Below, one piece after another: positions 11,458-23,729 of a stretch of DNA of 64,000 nucleotides. The DNA comes from Trichoderma breve (Eukaryota > Ascomycota > Sordariomycetes > Hypocreales > Hypocreaceae), in assembly GCF_028502605.1 (NCBI RefSeq), contig NC_079233.1, positions 2,542,001 through 2,606,000 of the forward strand, read 5' to 3'. The first letter of the stretch is position 1. Every line of letters begins with the position of its first letter. The notes under the pieces are model-generated. The model saw nothing but the letters and a program-made list of their open reading frames with translations. It made no database searches and was not told the DNA's origin. Made by a program: the position numbers and the translations under genes.

Positions 11458-14400
11458 CATTTCTTCGCCATCTTCTCAAAGATGACGACTACGGACCAGC
11501 TACGAGGACGGGGACAGTCTCAGCGACAACGCACATGGGCTTCACTGGCTTTCCAACGCTAAGTGAAGCCCTCCTGCCGCCACCCCCTTTCTCTGTCTGT
11601 TCCTCTCCTAGCTTAAAATTCATCATGTGCGGGTCATCAAAAGAGGGGGGAAGGCTGCTTTAGTTTACTATGTATGGGCGGTATTGTTTGTCTTTCTTAT
11701 TTGTTCGGGCTTTTTGTTGTCTTCTCTTCTTCGAGTGGAGAAGGGCGTCAATGTCTGGGGCTGGGACACCATGGAGGTTGGTTCATTATGGCTTGGATGG
11801 ACGGGCTAAACTATTACGGATATCACATATTGGGACGAGGTCTTTTTTTTTTTCCCCGGGTTGTTTCCTGTCTCTTTTTTTCGCCTTCCCGTGCTGCATA
11901 GAGTCATCTCGCGTGTACGATTGGTTGCTGCTAGTGCAGTTTAGTATTGGCGGGCTGTGTGAAAGCACCCTGGGAGGTTTTTTCTTTTTGTCTTTCCTTT
12001 TTTTTTCCAGCTGCTGTTGAGGTGCGGTGTGAAACCCGGAGAGGCGGCTCTCATATTTTGTTCCCCCCAAGAATCTAAGATGCAATTGGATTAAATCACT
12101 CACTAGGCATCGAAATTTGGTGACAGAAGACTGACAGCTGACATCAGACCCCCCTCGCTGGGAATGAGCTGGCTGAGACAATGAAATGGCACTACGGCGA
12201 AAAGGGCGATTGAGGTGTCAACCAACTTTTGGGGGCCGGCGTCTACATTTACTACCACACATAGATGACATGACTTTTTTCTTTCTTCCCCTTCTGCATG
12301 AGTTGCCTGCCTTCAATGGCCGCCAGTAAGATCTCAGAATTCTCATATAAATACGAACTCAGAACCCCCGACGCAGCAGTTTACAAAAGTACATGTATGC
12401 GGGCATCATCCCCAGACACGGGCTATTATTGAACTGCAAAGTTGAGTGAGACTGTCGCAATGGGCCAAAAAACAGTCGGGACATGTCCACTAGGCGTTCC
12501 GGAGACCCGCGACAGGCTAACGGGTTTGCTCGAAATTCTTATTATTAGAGGCCACCCCTCACCCCGGGAGTTCCTTGCATGCGTCAGACGGCTGAGGAGT
12601 TGAAACCGGTGAAGCTGGATGGGTGAGGCGCTAAAATATGGTCTCTGTGATTCGCGGCTAACACGATCTACAGATAGTTCATTGCCGGAGACGCTATACC
12701 CAGGCCTTGATGACCGTTTGTTGACTCAGAATGCCGCTGGGTGCTGCAGGAGCATTGAGACACAAGGATCATTACCCTCTGTCAAAGGATAGCCTGATGA
12801 AAAGCCTCTGGGGGGGCGTGGAAGGGCGTGATTTGCTCAGCGGACGATGTACAGTATGGAGTCGCCCAACCCTTCCCTTCCCCATACGGAGGAGCCACAT
12901 GCTCATCGCCGACCTCGTTTCTCAATTCTCACCAATCTCACGAGTCGATTGGCCCTCTCAGAATCAATAGCCATGGGTCACTAGTCATGGAAAGCGGTCC
13001 CTCTTCCCCAAATTGCTGCCACTCAGCCGCAATTTTTTGCCACCTCCCCCCAAAAAAGCAAATCAAGCAGCAGCATCTGAATCTCCCCTACCCCGCCAGA
13101 AGGCTCTTGGGAAGCTCTGCTTTCTGAAAACCATGTTGCCGGAGCAGGGATTGCGGAACTCGCCCCTTGCCGGATCTTTGGTGCCTGCTCTGTGCTCTGT
13201 GGCATCCATGCCATGATGCTTGAAGTGTCAAAAGCTGCGGCCGTTGGACATGGGATACGGTGCTATACTCGGCCTGTACAAGTACAGGTAGCCTGATGAA
13301 TGCTCTTCTAGTCTCAACCCTGCGGCCGCATCAAAGCCTGTCCTATTCTTGTCTACGTCGTTTGCGAAGGCGTACAAGTATCGTTACCTGTACGAGAGAT
13401 GCCTGCCTGGACAACGTGTGCCTGGTGCGGCTAAGTACGGAACTGGGCTCCGGATTTATCTCGAGATGCCAAGGGTTGGGCATCTCTCTTTCTCGGCCAT
13501 TCATCTTGGCAACATGGGCAATTGAACTATTGCTCTGAGTATTCTGTAGACTGTTGGGAGCATTTACATTCGCATTCGCCGCTCTCTTTTCCCTCTGTCT
13601 CTCTGTTTCGTGCAAGAGGACAAAAGACTTGGCAACGCAACCTGCAATCACATAACACGCTTGCGTGGCTTACAGATTAGCTTCGCAGACGTACCGATCT
13701 CGACACGCTTGAGCAAGACTCGTAACCAAACTTAGCCGGGAAGCTCAACGGCGGATTACACGTTAGTACACATGGCGCGCATGCATGTATGTACACATCG
13801 TCAAGGCCCATATATACACCCCCTTTTTTTCGGTACTTTCTTGGAAGTTACAGGCAAAAGGCAAGAAAAAGGAGGTATACCATGTACAAGCATGATTCTC
13901 GATCAAATGACAAAGCAAAGGTGACATGTCGCCTGGATCACACCCATCAGTAACACCCTCGATAGGCTCAATCCGTCGCCCGTTCCTGGGTCTTTGACAG
14001 GCGAGTTTTGCCGGGGTCAGCGAGAAGGCATCTGGCATCACCGACACCATCAACTTTTTACTGCTACTTCATGCAGAAGTAATACTACATGCTACATGTA
14101 CATGCTGGCCTGTCATCCGCTTCCTTGGAGATGCACGATCGCTTGCCATACGAGAAGTGGGAAAAGTGGGATGGGAAAAACAGGATTCTGATCATCGTTC
14201 TCCTTCCTCCCCCCCTCCCCAGAACGGGCCTAGGTTACCTAAATCGGCACCCTAGGCACACGAGGCTGTGGGCAAAGGGGAATCTTTCTGCGATCGGTGC
14301 CCCATGCGTGCTATGTACTGGGTGGGAGAGGGCGTCGTTTTGCCTTTCTACGAGTGCGAGATCTCTCTCTCTGTGGTACTCTATATTGCAGAGTTGTGTG

Positions 14401-15681
14401 TGGAAGATATGGCATTCTCGGCGTTGTTTTTGGCGGCGGAGACCAAGAAAATGATGGGGACCGGGGGGGAAGCCGATGCTGCATATGCTAGGAGGATTTG
14501 GAAACTCGATGGAAACCGGGCTTCGGGCCATTAGCCTGTGGGCTTAGCCGTGCGTCTTGGGGATTTGTCCGTGTGTGGTGGTTCGACGGATAGTTCGGTT
14601 TTGAGACAAGGCCAGGCCAACTAATCAGTCAATGTCTTTTGGCCTTTTGCTCATCTCATCTCATCTCTCCAAGACAGGAGGATTCAGTGTCTCAACCCGA
14701 CCAACGGAAAAAAACCGCAGCCCGCTAATAGGAAAAAGCAAAAAGTAAAGAAAGATAGAGAAGGATTGAATCGTTTCGTCCCCTGCTTTGCTTTTTAGAG
14801 TTCAGCTTGCCATCTCACATTTCATCAACCTGAAACGGACCCGGCGCTCAGGTCTGTGTCTGTTCCCCCTCACCACCACCATCACCAAACACACATACAC
14901 ACATACACACACACACACACAAGAAAGAAGGGCTGAGAATTCCAAATTCAGCCCCGGCAATGGAAGTGTGTACTTGTACGGCCTTTTTTTTTCGTGGTGG
15001 ATTTCAAGTTGATTAGATGTCACGATTGATGGAGGGGACCCTTGCCGATTTGCTAGTGCGAATGGGGATGCATTGCATGTAACGTTTTTGTTACCGTAGC
15101 ATCGCCCATCCTTTTGGCATCTTTGATACGATACCGTTGGGGCGGGCGGTTGCAAAATGAGCAGGGTCTTGTAGTTTGTTAGTTTGTAAGTAACGGAGTA
15201 CAACTTTGAGCAACGGGCAAAGCTCCGAGACCCAACTTACACTGTAAAGACCCGGGTATTTTGCTCCTTTATTTTCTTTGCATTCTCCCTCCGAGTGGTG
15301 CACGTAATTAAACATGCTTGCATTTGAATGAAATGATTCTAAGACACGCTATGCATGTTCATTTAAAAAAGACAAACTATCTGCAAAAGAAAAAAAAAGC
15401 AATGACGTTATTAATACATACACAACTGTGTTGCAATTCAAACATATGTTTTCTATTTCCATATCATTTTTTGTAATGCTCGATTCGGACATTAAGCAGT
15501 GACCCGTTTTGTGCCAGCACTTTTTTGTCGTATCAATGTTACCCAGAAGCGTGCGCCTTACATATAGTGACCTCCCCGTGCTAGCGACCAAACGACGTGC
15601 TCAAAGCGAGAAACAGAGGACAAACGCATCGTTTGATGTGACAGCTTGGTTAAAAATCCACAGCCTCAGTAACTACTGCTG
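11458..15681. other. Convergent intergenic region, 4.2 kb, no gene seen
   Basis: Lies between the 3' ends of the PARG-like gene and Sec24. Open frames are short and unsupported. It contains a T-rich 3' flank near 11800-12010, a small stem-loop CCTGTAC-AA-GTACAGG at 13273-13288, a CA microsatellite at 14887-14921 and ACGGAGTAC at 15193-15201. It is long for the space between two convergent genes, so a non-coding transcript or a missed gene is possible. Confidence 0.55.
14887..14921. repeat. (CA)n microsatellite
   Basis: A run of CA dinucleotides interrupted by two CATA units, preceded by CACCACCACCATCACC. It is a simple repeat in a region without genes. Confidence 0.85.
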
Positions 15682-18600
15682 TTACCAATAGGACGGCCTC
15701 AGTCCCGCAAAGTTGGCCATTACGGCCGTTGCCTCGCCCTCACCTTCTTTCTTTCGTTGTCCGCTCAACTATAGGCAAAGGATTAGCATCTGATAGAAAA
15801 CAAGTGCAATAAAGAAAAAAATCAGTAGACATACCTCGAGCTGAACTCCCCGGTGAATGTGCACAAGCCAGTCGACGTAGCTCTTCGCCTCATTGTTTCG
15901 ATCCTCAACCAGCATCCGAGCAAACTCGTATTCAGCTCCGTCAAGTCCCTGGCGCGCCAACTGTATCGTCATGCCCTTTGATCCTCTCATAGACTTTAGG
16001 AACTCGATAATGTTGCGGACTTGTGCACTGAGATGAGTTTCCAAAACTGGCAGTGAAGACGTATAGACATCCAAGCTCTTGAGTGTGTCGTGACCCTCGC
16101 CAAAGAGGTCAGTTATCAAGTTCGGCGATGTCTGTGAGTGGAACCAGAGCAAGCACTGCTGTCCGTTATCAACCAGATAGACACCACCGGGCTCGACACG
16201 CGAGAATGATGTTCGGACCGAGGGAGGCATCTTGAGGTGGCCAGTTTCGGGGTCGGCAAAGCCTTCTTCGGGCTGGAGATTGTGAAGAGCAATCATTCTG
16301 GGGTAGAGATACAGGTTGAGCTCCAATGCGCCCATGCTTCGAACCATGCGCATGTCGTGGACTCTCCGATCCGAATTCTCGATACCGCCCTTGAAAGCCC
16401 TGCACTTCAAGAGGCCCAGCATGTACATGCAGAATTCCTTGAGCCTTTCGGGCATAACAAGCTGGCTTGGCGGAAATTGGTTAGCCGAGTGTTTCTTGTA
16501 ATAGGCCATGATGTCAATTGTTCGCTCTGTCAGCCAGTTCCGGACGTCCAGGAGGTTGCTCGACGTGGTTGCGAGCTTGGTGCCGGCCTCCTTTGCCAAG
16601 ATACCAACAACGGCATCTTGGTCGACAAACTTCAAGCACTGTCGAATAGCCTGCTCCTTGGTGCTGGATTCTTTAGAAGTATCGCTAACGCTAGCAATAA
16701 CGTTGGAGCATCGCACACGTCGTTGCCCGGAAGCAGCTGTGTAAAGGAGAGCAGTCTGGAAATGGGCATCCAGCTTCGGATCCAGTTTGCCGTCGTAGCT
16801 AAATGATACACCGAGAGCCTTGTCCGCATCGATGACGCCGATTTCCAAGTCGGCGCCAAAGGTGTGCTGGATAAAGTTGCCGTGGTATGCGGATACTTGC
16901 AGTCCATTAGAGCAGCGCACCTTCATCAATCCCTGGTAGCCCGTTTCTCGGGTAATGGCATGTGTAATCTCCATCGACAACTTGGCACCATCCCGCGGAG
17001 CGATGAAGTTGGGGAAGTAAAAGGTCTCGCCACCGGTCGTGGCAGCAACATGTCCTACTGTGGCAATGTCAAGATAGCCGCCAGACGGCGCAGCAAGGAA
17101 GAAGTCGACACCAATTCCCGACGAAGCCATCTTTTCGGCCACCTTCTTCCACGCAGGATGCTCCGTCGTGTACATCTTCTTATCCATCTCGCCACCAGGA
17201 TGGTTACCGTCATCGCGCATGAACAATCTACCAGGACCCCAGGTTGATAAGCTAGAGCCAGAGCACACGATTTTACCTCCAGTGGCCTCAAGCGCGGCTA
17301 CAGCGGCGTTGAGGGTGGCAAGGAGGGCAGGCTCGGGGTTTTTAATGTCGGAAAACATCTCGGGAAGGCGGGTTAAGAGAGAGGTGATGATAGCCTTTGA
17401 CTCATAAGGGTCGACGAAGAGTCCTTCGCCGAGAGGGAGGAAGGGGTCTTCCAAGTCTGGCATGATCATCATATGCGCTTGGTCAAGATTCGGCTGGTTT
17501 CACTATTAGCAAGCCAATTTAATTCACTAAATCATTCCATTTATCCACTCACGTTGATGTTGTAAAAGTGAATGTCCTTGTCGTATGTGATGAAGCCGAC
17601 CTTGGCTCCTTCGGGTATCCTTCGCTTTGGCTCACTGTTTTCATCCTTTTCTTCATCATTGCCTCCATACAGGGCCGCAAGAATGCCTTCACAGAACGTC
17701 TCCATGAAGCCCTTATTGTATGACTCCTGGGTGACGTCGATGACAAACAACCATCGGAGGCCAACAGGCTCCCTGGTCCAGTACTCCTTGGGAACAACAA
17801 ACTCAACGGTGCCTCGGTGAAGTTCTGCACGCTGGTCTCTGTCTAGGCGCACTCCCTGGGGACTGATGGCGCAAAAATACTCTGGTGGTGTATCGTTGGG
17901 GTATGAGCAAAGGTTGCACACAAACTTGTTGCCGCCAGATCGGAACATCATGAACGGGTTGATGTAAGCTCGGCATCTTCGACAACGTGGCGGGCCAGCT
18001 TCTCCAAAGTCAAGAACAGGGATTTCTGCCTCTCCGGCCTGAAGGGGAGCCAAAGGCTGAATGAGCATGCCCAGGGGCAAGCCAGTTGAGTGTAGGCCCT
18101 CGGACGTAGTTGGGATGTTGTTCAGTGTGAGTCGGGTATATTTGGGGGAGGCATTGCCTTGGTCGAAAGCAACAAACGATGTTGTCGCAGGTGGAGGAAC
18201 ATGGCGCTCAAAGGTCGGGTATACGTTCTTGTTGAAGTGCTCCTGGATCGCGTCCCTGGCAGCCGGTATGCTTGGCATGTCCTCCGCCGAGACCTGACTG
18301 GCACCAGCTGCGCCTATAGGTGTAGCGGCATCGGTGGGGCCAGAGCCAAACCTCGATGCGAATTCGGCTTGCGATATGGGGTTCGCGGGGGTGAATGGAG
18401 AGGCGGGCGCTGGGAACTGGCCGGGATTGGCCATCTGAGGCGTGCCCATGGGACTGGCCAGAGGACTTCCAAACTGCCCCAGAGCCGGAATGCCCCGTGG
18501 GCTGTTGACATTGAGGAACTGCTCGGCAGGAGTCCCCGGCGGCATGCCATTGAAAGCTTGTGACGAGCCCGTCGGCTCCACGCTATGGTACGCGTGCCTG

Positions 18601-18932
18601 TCCTTCTTCTTCCTTCTCGCAGCAGCACCCCCCGCATCCGCGCCCAGGTTCATCCCGCCAAACTGCGCCGCCAGGGCACCATCTTGCGATGGCAATGGAG
18701 ACCCGGGATAGCTTTGGCCCTGTGGCGGTCCGTAACCGGGAGTGGACGGAGGTGGCATGCCCATGGGAGCTTGGTGGCCATATTGAGGAGCGCCATAAGG
18801 GCTCTGGGGGGCATACGGCGAAGGAGGGACGGGAGGCTGGAACTGAGGAGCGGCCGGAGCGGATGTCTTGTTGGGATCGTTGGGGTCGAGGGGCTCGCCG
18901 TGGCCCAGGGCGTGGTACTGGGTGTAATCCAT
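15682..18932 (-). CDS. SEC24: COPII vesicle coat protein Sec24
   Basis: Cargo-binding subunit of the COPII coat that buds vesicles from the endoplasmic reticulum, working as a heterodimer with Sec23. Three exons: 18932-17553, 17493-15835 and 15768-15682, with introns of 59 and 66 bp; the product is 1041 aa. The first 200 or so residues are Pro/Gly/Gln-rich and disordered, as usual for Sec24. The zinc finger has Cys317, Cys320, Cys339 and Cys342. The trunk domain follows (GLRWLFVIDVTQES near 392). Junction 1 reads FYNINPNLDQAHMMIMPDL. The C-terminal gelsolin-like region ends in the third exon with HRGVQLELSGQ and a final ANFAGLRPSYW. Length, domain order and C-terminus all fit a complete essential gene. 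Both introns have CTAAT-type branch sites close to the acceptor. Confidence 0.96.
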
Positions 18933-19374
18933 TGTGTGATGGGTGGAAGGTTTCGAGGAGGATGAATCGACGATGGCAATATCAGACTACAAAGCTGACG
19001 GACGATTGAGGGGTCTTTTTGTGTGAGACAAGCGCAGCAAAGGCAAGGCCAACGAGGAGAAAATGAAAAGGTCAACGACTGGTAAACATGCTCAGCACCG
19101 CTTCCATGATCCTCGCTCACAAGCCCGGCTCGCAAAGGTCGTGCACGTCGTCGCGGCGAAGCTGCAATTGCTAGAGGAGCTGCCGTGCCTCGGTGGCCTT
19201 TTCGCGGTGCTTCGACTTTCTACATTCGTGGCTTCAGAACCTCAGTAGCCGCTTGCCTCTGATTGGCTTAGCTCGGTTTCGAGCTCTCAAAGGCTTATCG
19301 AGCGTTTATCGTTATCGTGACAAAGGGAGCCCCGCTTGTACCTTTGTATCTAAGCGGCCTCCATCGGGTTATTG

Positions 19375-19380
19375 CACGTG
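19375..19380. promoter_or_regulatory. CACGTG E-box
   Basis: A CACGTG hexamer inside GCACGTGC, about 440 bp upstream of the SEC24 start codon on the divergent side. bHLH proteins are known to bind this hexamer in fungi. Whether it is used here is unknown. Confidence 0.3.
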
Positions 19381-21205
19381 CACGGTCACATGGAGGCCAG
19401 CATCCAGCCATTCCGTGTAAGTCGAAAGATGGAGACGTAATTATTATAGGAAAAGGCAGGCTGAAGAGCGGAAAGGTTTGCAGTCTCTAGCCGCAGGAGC
19501 ATGCCGCAGAGAGCGATCAATTTTCATGGAGCTACTAGGCGGCTTTGGAGATGGATGGAGAGGACTCCAATGGCCGATATACAATACATGTGTGTGTACG
19601 TATGTTGAGCACCACGCTGAGCCAATCCGCTGGAGGCAGGGTCATATTGCATGATAAGCACATTTTAGGTTCGGCGTTTGGTCCTATGGAACCAACTCAT
19701 TCGCAACTTAAAGTCTTCAGTGTTCTTCATCTTTTTCACTTTTTTTCTTTGAATATTTACATTTCTTGGTAGGGGAATAATTGAAGCCTACCTGTACTTT
19801 GCCAGGCACTCTGGTGATTGGATTGGCGTGCCTTGCTTTGCTCGTGGAGAGTGCTGCAGTCATCAGGCATGACACGACTCGGGGATTTATGAGTTGTCAT
19901 TCGATCATAGGCACAGCACCAGGCCATTCTCGATGGCTCGCATAAAACGGAAACGACAGGTGTCTCTATCGGATTGAATGCTGGCAATCAACTAATAATT
20001 ACCTGCTTACTCCTGCATGGTGAATTGTAAAGTGTTGCCAGTACACAGTAGGGTATGTTATTGGTGAGCGCATCCGCGCATTGGGCAAGCATCGTGTAAG
20101 ACTGTAACAGATCGCATGCAGGAGTCTGCATCGGTGCCTAGGATTCCGATAGATGGAGAGGGAATTGTCTCAAATCGACGAGCTTCAAAAGAGAGTTGTC
20201 TGGGTTGGGCACAGCCGGCAAGCTGGTTAGGCTGCGTGTCGATGTTGTTGTGGGAGAGTCCAAGTGCGGGGAGAGGAGCGGTGATGACGGTGTTGCGCGG
20301 CCATGGAGATTATCGCAAAGTAAGGCAAAAAAACAGCTATTCGAGCGAGAAAAAAAGAGAAAAGTGCAGAATACACGATGAAATCCCCAAAACAGCAAAA
20401 TTTAAGCTTGTTATTATCGCTATGCGCCGCTGGGATCTCATATGGACAGCTGGGTGGTCATTGGACCCTGGAACGGATGACATGACATGGTGCAACGGCG
20501 AGCCACAAAGAAGCGGCGTAAAACTGTCGCAAAAGGCAGCTTTGAAACCCGGCAGGACGAGAAAAGGTCGATTTCGGATGAGAAATAGTCTACTGCAATT
20601 CGGTGAGAGCAAAATGACAAGAAACAGCGGGAGATTTGGCTCCGAAAGTGGCAAAGGTGAGACGATGACAGGACGCTCGGTCGCATGACCATCCGCCACT
20701 CCGGCAGCGGGCGGTCTTGGAATCGCGACAGCTCGCCGCAGAGAAGAGATATGATTGCAAAATTGGATGAAATCAATTCACAAATTGTCAAATATTATAA
20801 TGAGCCCAGAAATTATGTGATTCGAAAAGTGGTTGCCAAGCAGGGCGGCGGGAAAGCGTTGCGAGGCTCATGTCTGGATAGCTTCACGGTTGGGTCGCGA
20901 GCGAAAGCGCGATACTGGGCCAAAAAAGTGACTTTGGCTGCGGACAGCAAAACACATAGCAAAACGCACCGGAGCCCAAATAAAAATAGGCTCAGCGAAT
21001 AGCCCGAGAAACAGGCATTCAGAATCAACCATTCACAGGGTCACGAACGGGGGGTGCTGTCGCGCAATTCACAATGCGACAACGACCATAGGGGAGCGAC
21101 GACGTCGACCATCTAAAGCGAACCACGTCTCCGGCGACGACCCGCCGACCAGATGGCCTCTTACAACAAACAACGCTACAACCGCATCGGGCGCCGGGGG
21201 ATTTC

Positions 21206-21213
21206 TGACGTCA
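21206..21213. promoter_or_regulatory. TGACGTCA CRE/ATF-type site
   Basis: An exact 8-bp CRE palindrome 1.4 kb upstream of histone H1. bZIP ATF/CREB-type proteins bind this sequence. A single copy this far upstream is only weak evidence of function. Confidence 0.3.
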
Positions 21214-21983
21214 AAAGAGCGCATCAGACAGAAGGGCAAATGGGCAGCTCAAAAAATGACTCACTGACCAGGCAAAAGGAGGGCCAGCTCGAGAAGAACA
21301 AAGCGAGCCGGACAGGAATCTGGCATCCAAGGTCGGGGGGAGCGGTCGAGCCTCAGATCAGAGGTCGAGGTACACGGCAGACGAGGTGATGTTGGCGCTG
21401 GCCAATCAGAAAATTGGTCACGAGGCAAGGGATTATTTTCGCAGCCGAACTGGCGTCGATTTTTACTTTGGAAGCATAACAAGGGCTGTGGGGCCCGTGG
21501 CTCTGGCAGGAGGGCCGGAGAAGGCATGTACCGGTACCTGCAACCGCAAGGTACCGGACACGGCGGGTCGTCATTTGGTGTGATGCTGAGCTGTTGTCCG
21601 GGCTGATGTGTGTGGCTGGAGAGGGAATTGGAGGGATGAGGATCGGGGAATTGAGCGCCTCGGTCGAGGTGGTATTAGCTTTAGCGCAAGAAGCTGTTGA
21701 GTTGAGGTGGAACAAGCCGCTCAGAAAGGTTACACACACGCACGCACACAGGCATCATGGATCACATCGGGAGGACGGTGATGATGGCGTCGTCTTGATA
21801 GCGAATGAGCCAAGTACACCGACGCCAAAAGAGTAAATGAAACCGAATACAAAATAAATAAAAGATCAAAGTAAAAATAAAAATACGATGAAATGAAATG
21901 AACATGAAGATGAATACATCAATTAATTAAAAAGTCGATAAGAGAAAAGGTGTAGGGTGGTGCCTTGAGACAGGAGAGAAAAT

Positions 21984-22018
21984 GGGGGAGGAGGAGGAGG
22001 AGGGGAGGGAGGGAGAGG
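21984..22018. repeat. GGA/GGGA purine-rich simple repeat
   Basis: A strand-asymmetric purine tract of GGA and GGGA units about 570 bp upstream of the histone H1 start. Such tracts are common in fungal promoters. Confidence 0.75.
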
Positions 22019-22146
22019 CAGACAGCGACAGATAGAGCGAGAGTGTGAGCACAGACATGCAAGAGAGTGCCGACTGTTGAGCCCAGAAAAAAAAGTTGTG
22101 GCGTTCGCCCTCGGTGCAGGATCGCTTCCCGGCCGGGGAGAGAGGG

Positions 22147-22164
22147 GCTTGTACCGGTACAAGC
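22147..22164. promoter_or_regulatory. 18-bp perfect palindrome
   Basis: GCTTGTACCGGTACAAGC is its own exact reverse complement and lies 416 bp upstream of the histone H1 ATG. The core GTACCGGTAC also occurs at 8639-8648 and 21528-21537. It could be the site of a symmetric dimeric regulator, or a recombination or fold-back site; no binder is known to me. Confidence 0.45.
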
Positions 22165-22401
22165 GCTAGAAGTCGTTCAATCGTTGATGGAAGCAAAAGG
22201 TGTGGTGGTCTGGCCACTGTAGCACTACCACTAGTGGGGGCGCCTAGCGGGTGCGGCACACATGGGAGAGCAAGATGTACATGATCCAGCCAGCCCATGG
22301 AGGGCCAACACAGCACTGACCACTCCAGTCCAGGGGACCTCTGCTGGAGCTCCCAGCACCTAGCTCCAGGACCTACTGATTGCGGCGCTGCCCCCGCCCC
22401 G

Positions 22402-22409
22402 TATATAAA
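22402..22409 (+). promoter_or_regulatory. TATA box of histone H1
   Basis: TATATAAA, 171 bp upstream of the H1 ATG, followed by a CT-rich stretch near 22450-22475 typical of fungal transcription start regions. It is the best-placed core promoter for this gene. Confidence 0.65.
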
Positions 22410-22579
22410 CAAGCCCCATCGCCCTCCCACGCGCCCGACGTCTCGCCTGTGCCCTCTCTCTCTCGATCTTCATCGCTCAACAATCAATTACAATTCTCCA
22501 GTCGCGTCAGACGCCCGCTTATCCAGAACTCTCTCTCTCTCAAATCACAGTCGAACACGTTCTTCGCCCATCCACAGCC

Positions 22580-23729
22580 ATGCCTCCCAAGAAGACCGAA
22601 GGTGCTGCCCCCAAGGCCAAGTCTGGCGCTGCCCACGCCAGCTACCAGGTTAGTTTCACCGTCCGTCGGCCGCATGCCGGCATCTGGCGACGATTTTTCA
22701 CTTGTGCGGTGTCTTGATTGGAAGCTAATGCGAGGCCGAATGCAGGACATGATTACGGATGCCATTCTCAATGTATGTTGGCAGCCCTCTGTGGCACCAG
22801 CGCATCTGTTTGCGCTTTATTTCCCCGTCTTGCCCCCTCCCTTCACCTCCCCTTATCACTGCTGTCCTTCTCCCCCCTCCCTCTCGTAGTTGCTACTGCT
22901 GCTACCCTCTCTCACTCCATCACACCACTCACTCCACGTCGCGTAATGTCCCGTCCCGTCCATTTCTCTTGTGCGAACCAACACAGGACTGTAAACTGAC
23001 TTGCTCTCTTTTCGCATCCAACAGCTCAAGGATCGCAATGGCTCTAGGTAAGCACTGGACCCATCAGTCGCCCAAACTCATTGGGCAGCATCCGCTACAA
23101 GTAGCTAACAGTGTCCCAACAGCCGTCAGTCTCTGAAGAAGTACGTCAAGGCCAACAACACCTTGAACGTTTCGGACAACATGTTCGATTCTCTCTTCAA
23201 CAAGGCCCTCAAGGCCGGTGTTGAGAAGGGCATCTTTGCCCAGCCCAAGGGCCCCTCGGGAGGCACCAAGCTGGCCAAGAAGAAGCCCGAGGCCAAGAAG
23301 GCTGCCGCTCCCAAGAAGGAGAAGGACGCCACTGCTAAGAAGGCCACTACCACCAAGAAGGCCGCCGCCCCCAAGAAGGCCAAGGAGGGCGCCGAGAAGA
23401 AGGAAAAGAAGGAGAAGAAGGAGGGTGCTGCCACCAAGAAGGCTGCTGCTCCCAAGAAGGCCACCGCCACCGCTAAGAAGACCAAGGAGGCTCCCGCCAA
23501 GGTATGTCTTTGAATCTCATTCTCATTCTTACTCTCACCCTATTCTAACTCCTCCCCCTTTCAGCCCGAGAAGCCTGAGACCGTTCTGACCAAGACCAAG
23601 TCCGGCCGTGTTGCCAAGGCCCAGAAGCCCGCTGCCACCAAGAAGGCCGCACCAAAGAAGGCTGCTGCTCCCAAGAAGGAGAAGGCTGCTGCTGCCGCTC
23701 CCGCAGCCGCCGCTGCCACCAAGGCGTAA
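22580..23729 (+). CDS. Linker histone H1
   Basis: Binds linker DNA and the nucleosome dyad. Five exons: 22580-22648, 22746-22772, 23025-23047, 23123-23501 and 23565-23729; the product is 220 aa. The globular winged-helix (H15) domain is assembled from exons 1-4: ASYQ, DMITDAILN, LKDRNGS, then SRQSLKKYVKANNTLN and GVEKGIFAQPKGPSG. The tail from about residue 90 is almost pure Lys/Ala/Pro with AAPKK repeats, and it ends in a poly-Ala stretch before the stop. Exons 2 and 3 are only 27 and 23 nt, so the globular domain cannot be seen without splicing. The TATA box and 18-bp palindrome lie upstream, and a 15-bp inverted repeat lies about 280 bp past the stop. Introns suggest a polyadenylated histone mRNA, as is usual in fungi. 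Confidence 0.93.

Larger units (their letters stand above)
18933..22579. other. Divergent intergenic region, 3.6 kb
   Basis: Lies between the divergent SEC24 and histone H1 genes. I support no gene here; the longest frame (about 20.1-20.7 kb) has no recognisable features. It contains a CACGTG E-box at 19375-19380, a TGACGTCA CRE-type site at 21206-21213, GTACCGGTAC at 21528-21537, an A-rich tract near 21840-21935, a GGA-rich tract at 21984-22018, the 18-bp palindrome at 22147-22164 and the H1 TATA box. Confidence 0.6.

Noticed and set aside
20116..20688. 190-codon plus-strand frame between SEC24 and H1
   Set aside because: No homology-like segment, charged low-complexity composition, overlapped by equally long frames on the other strand.
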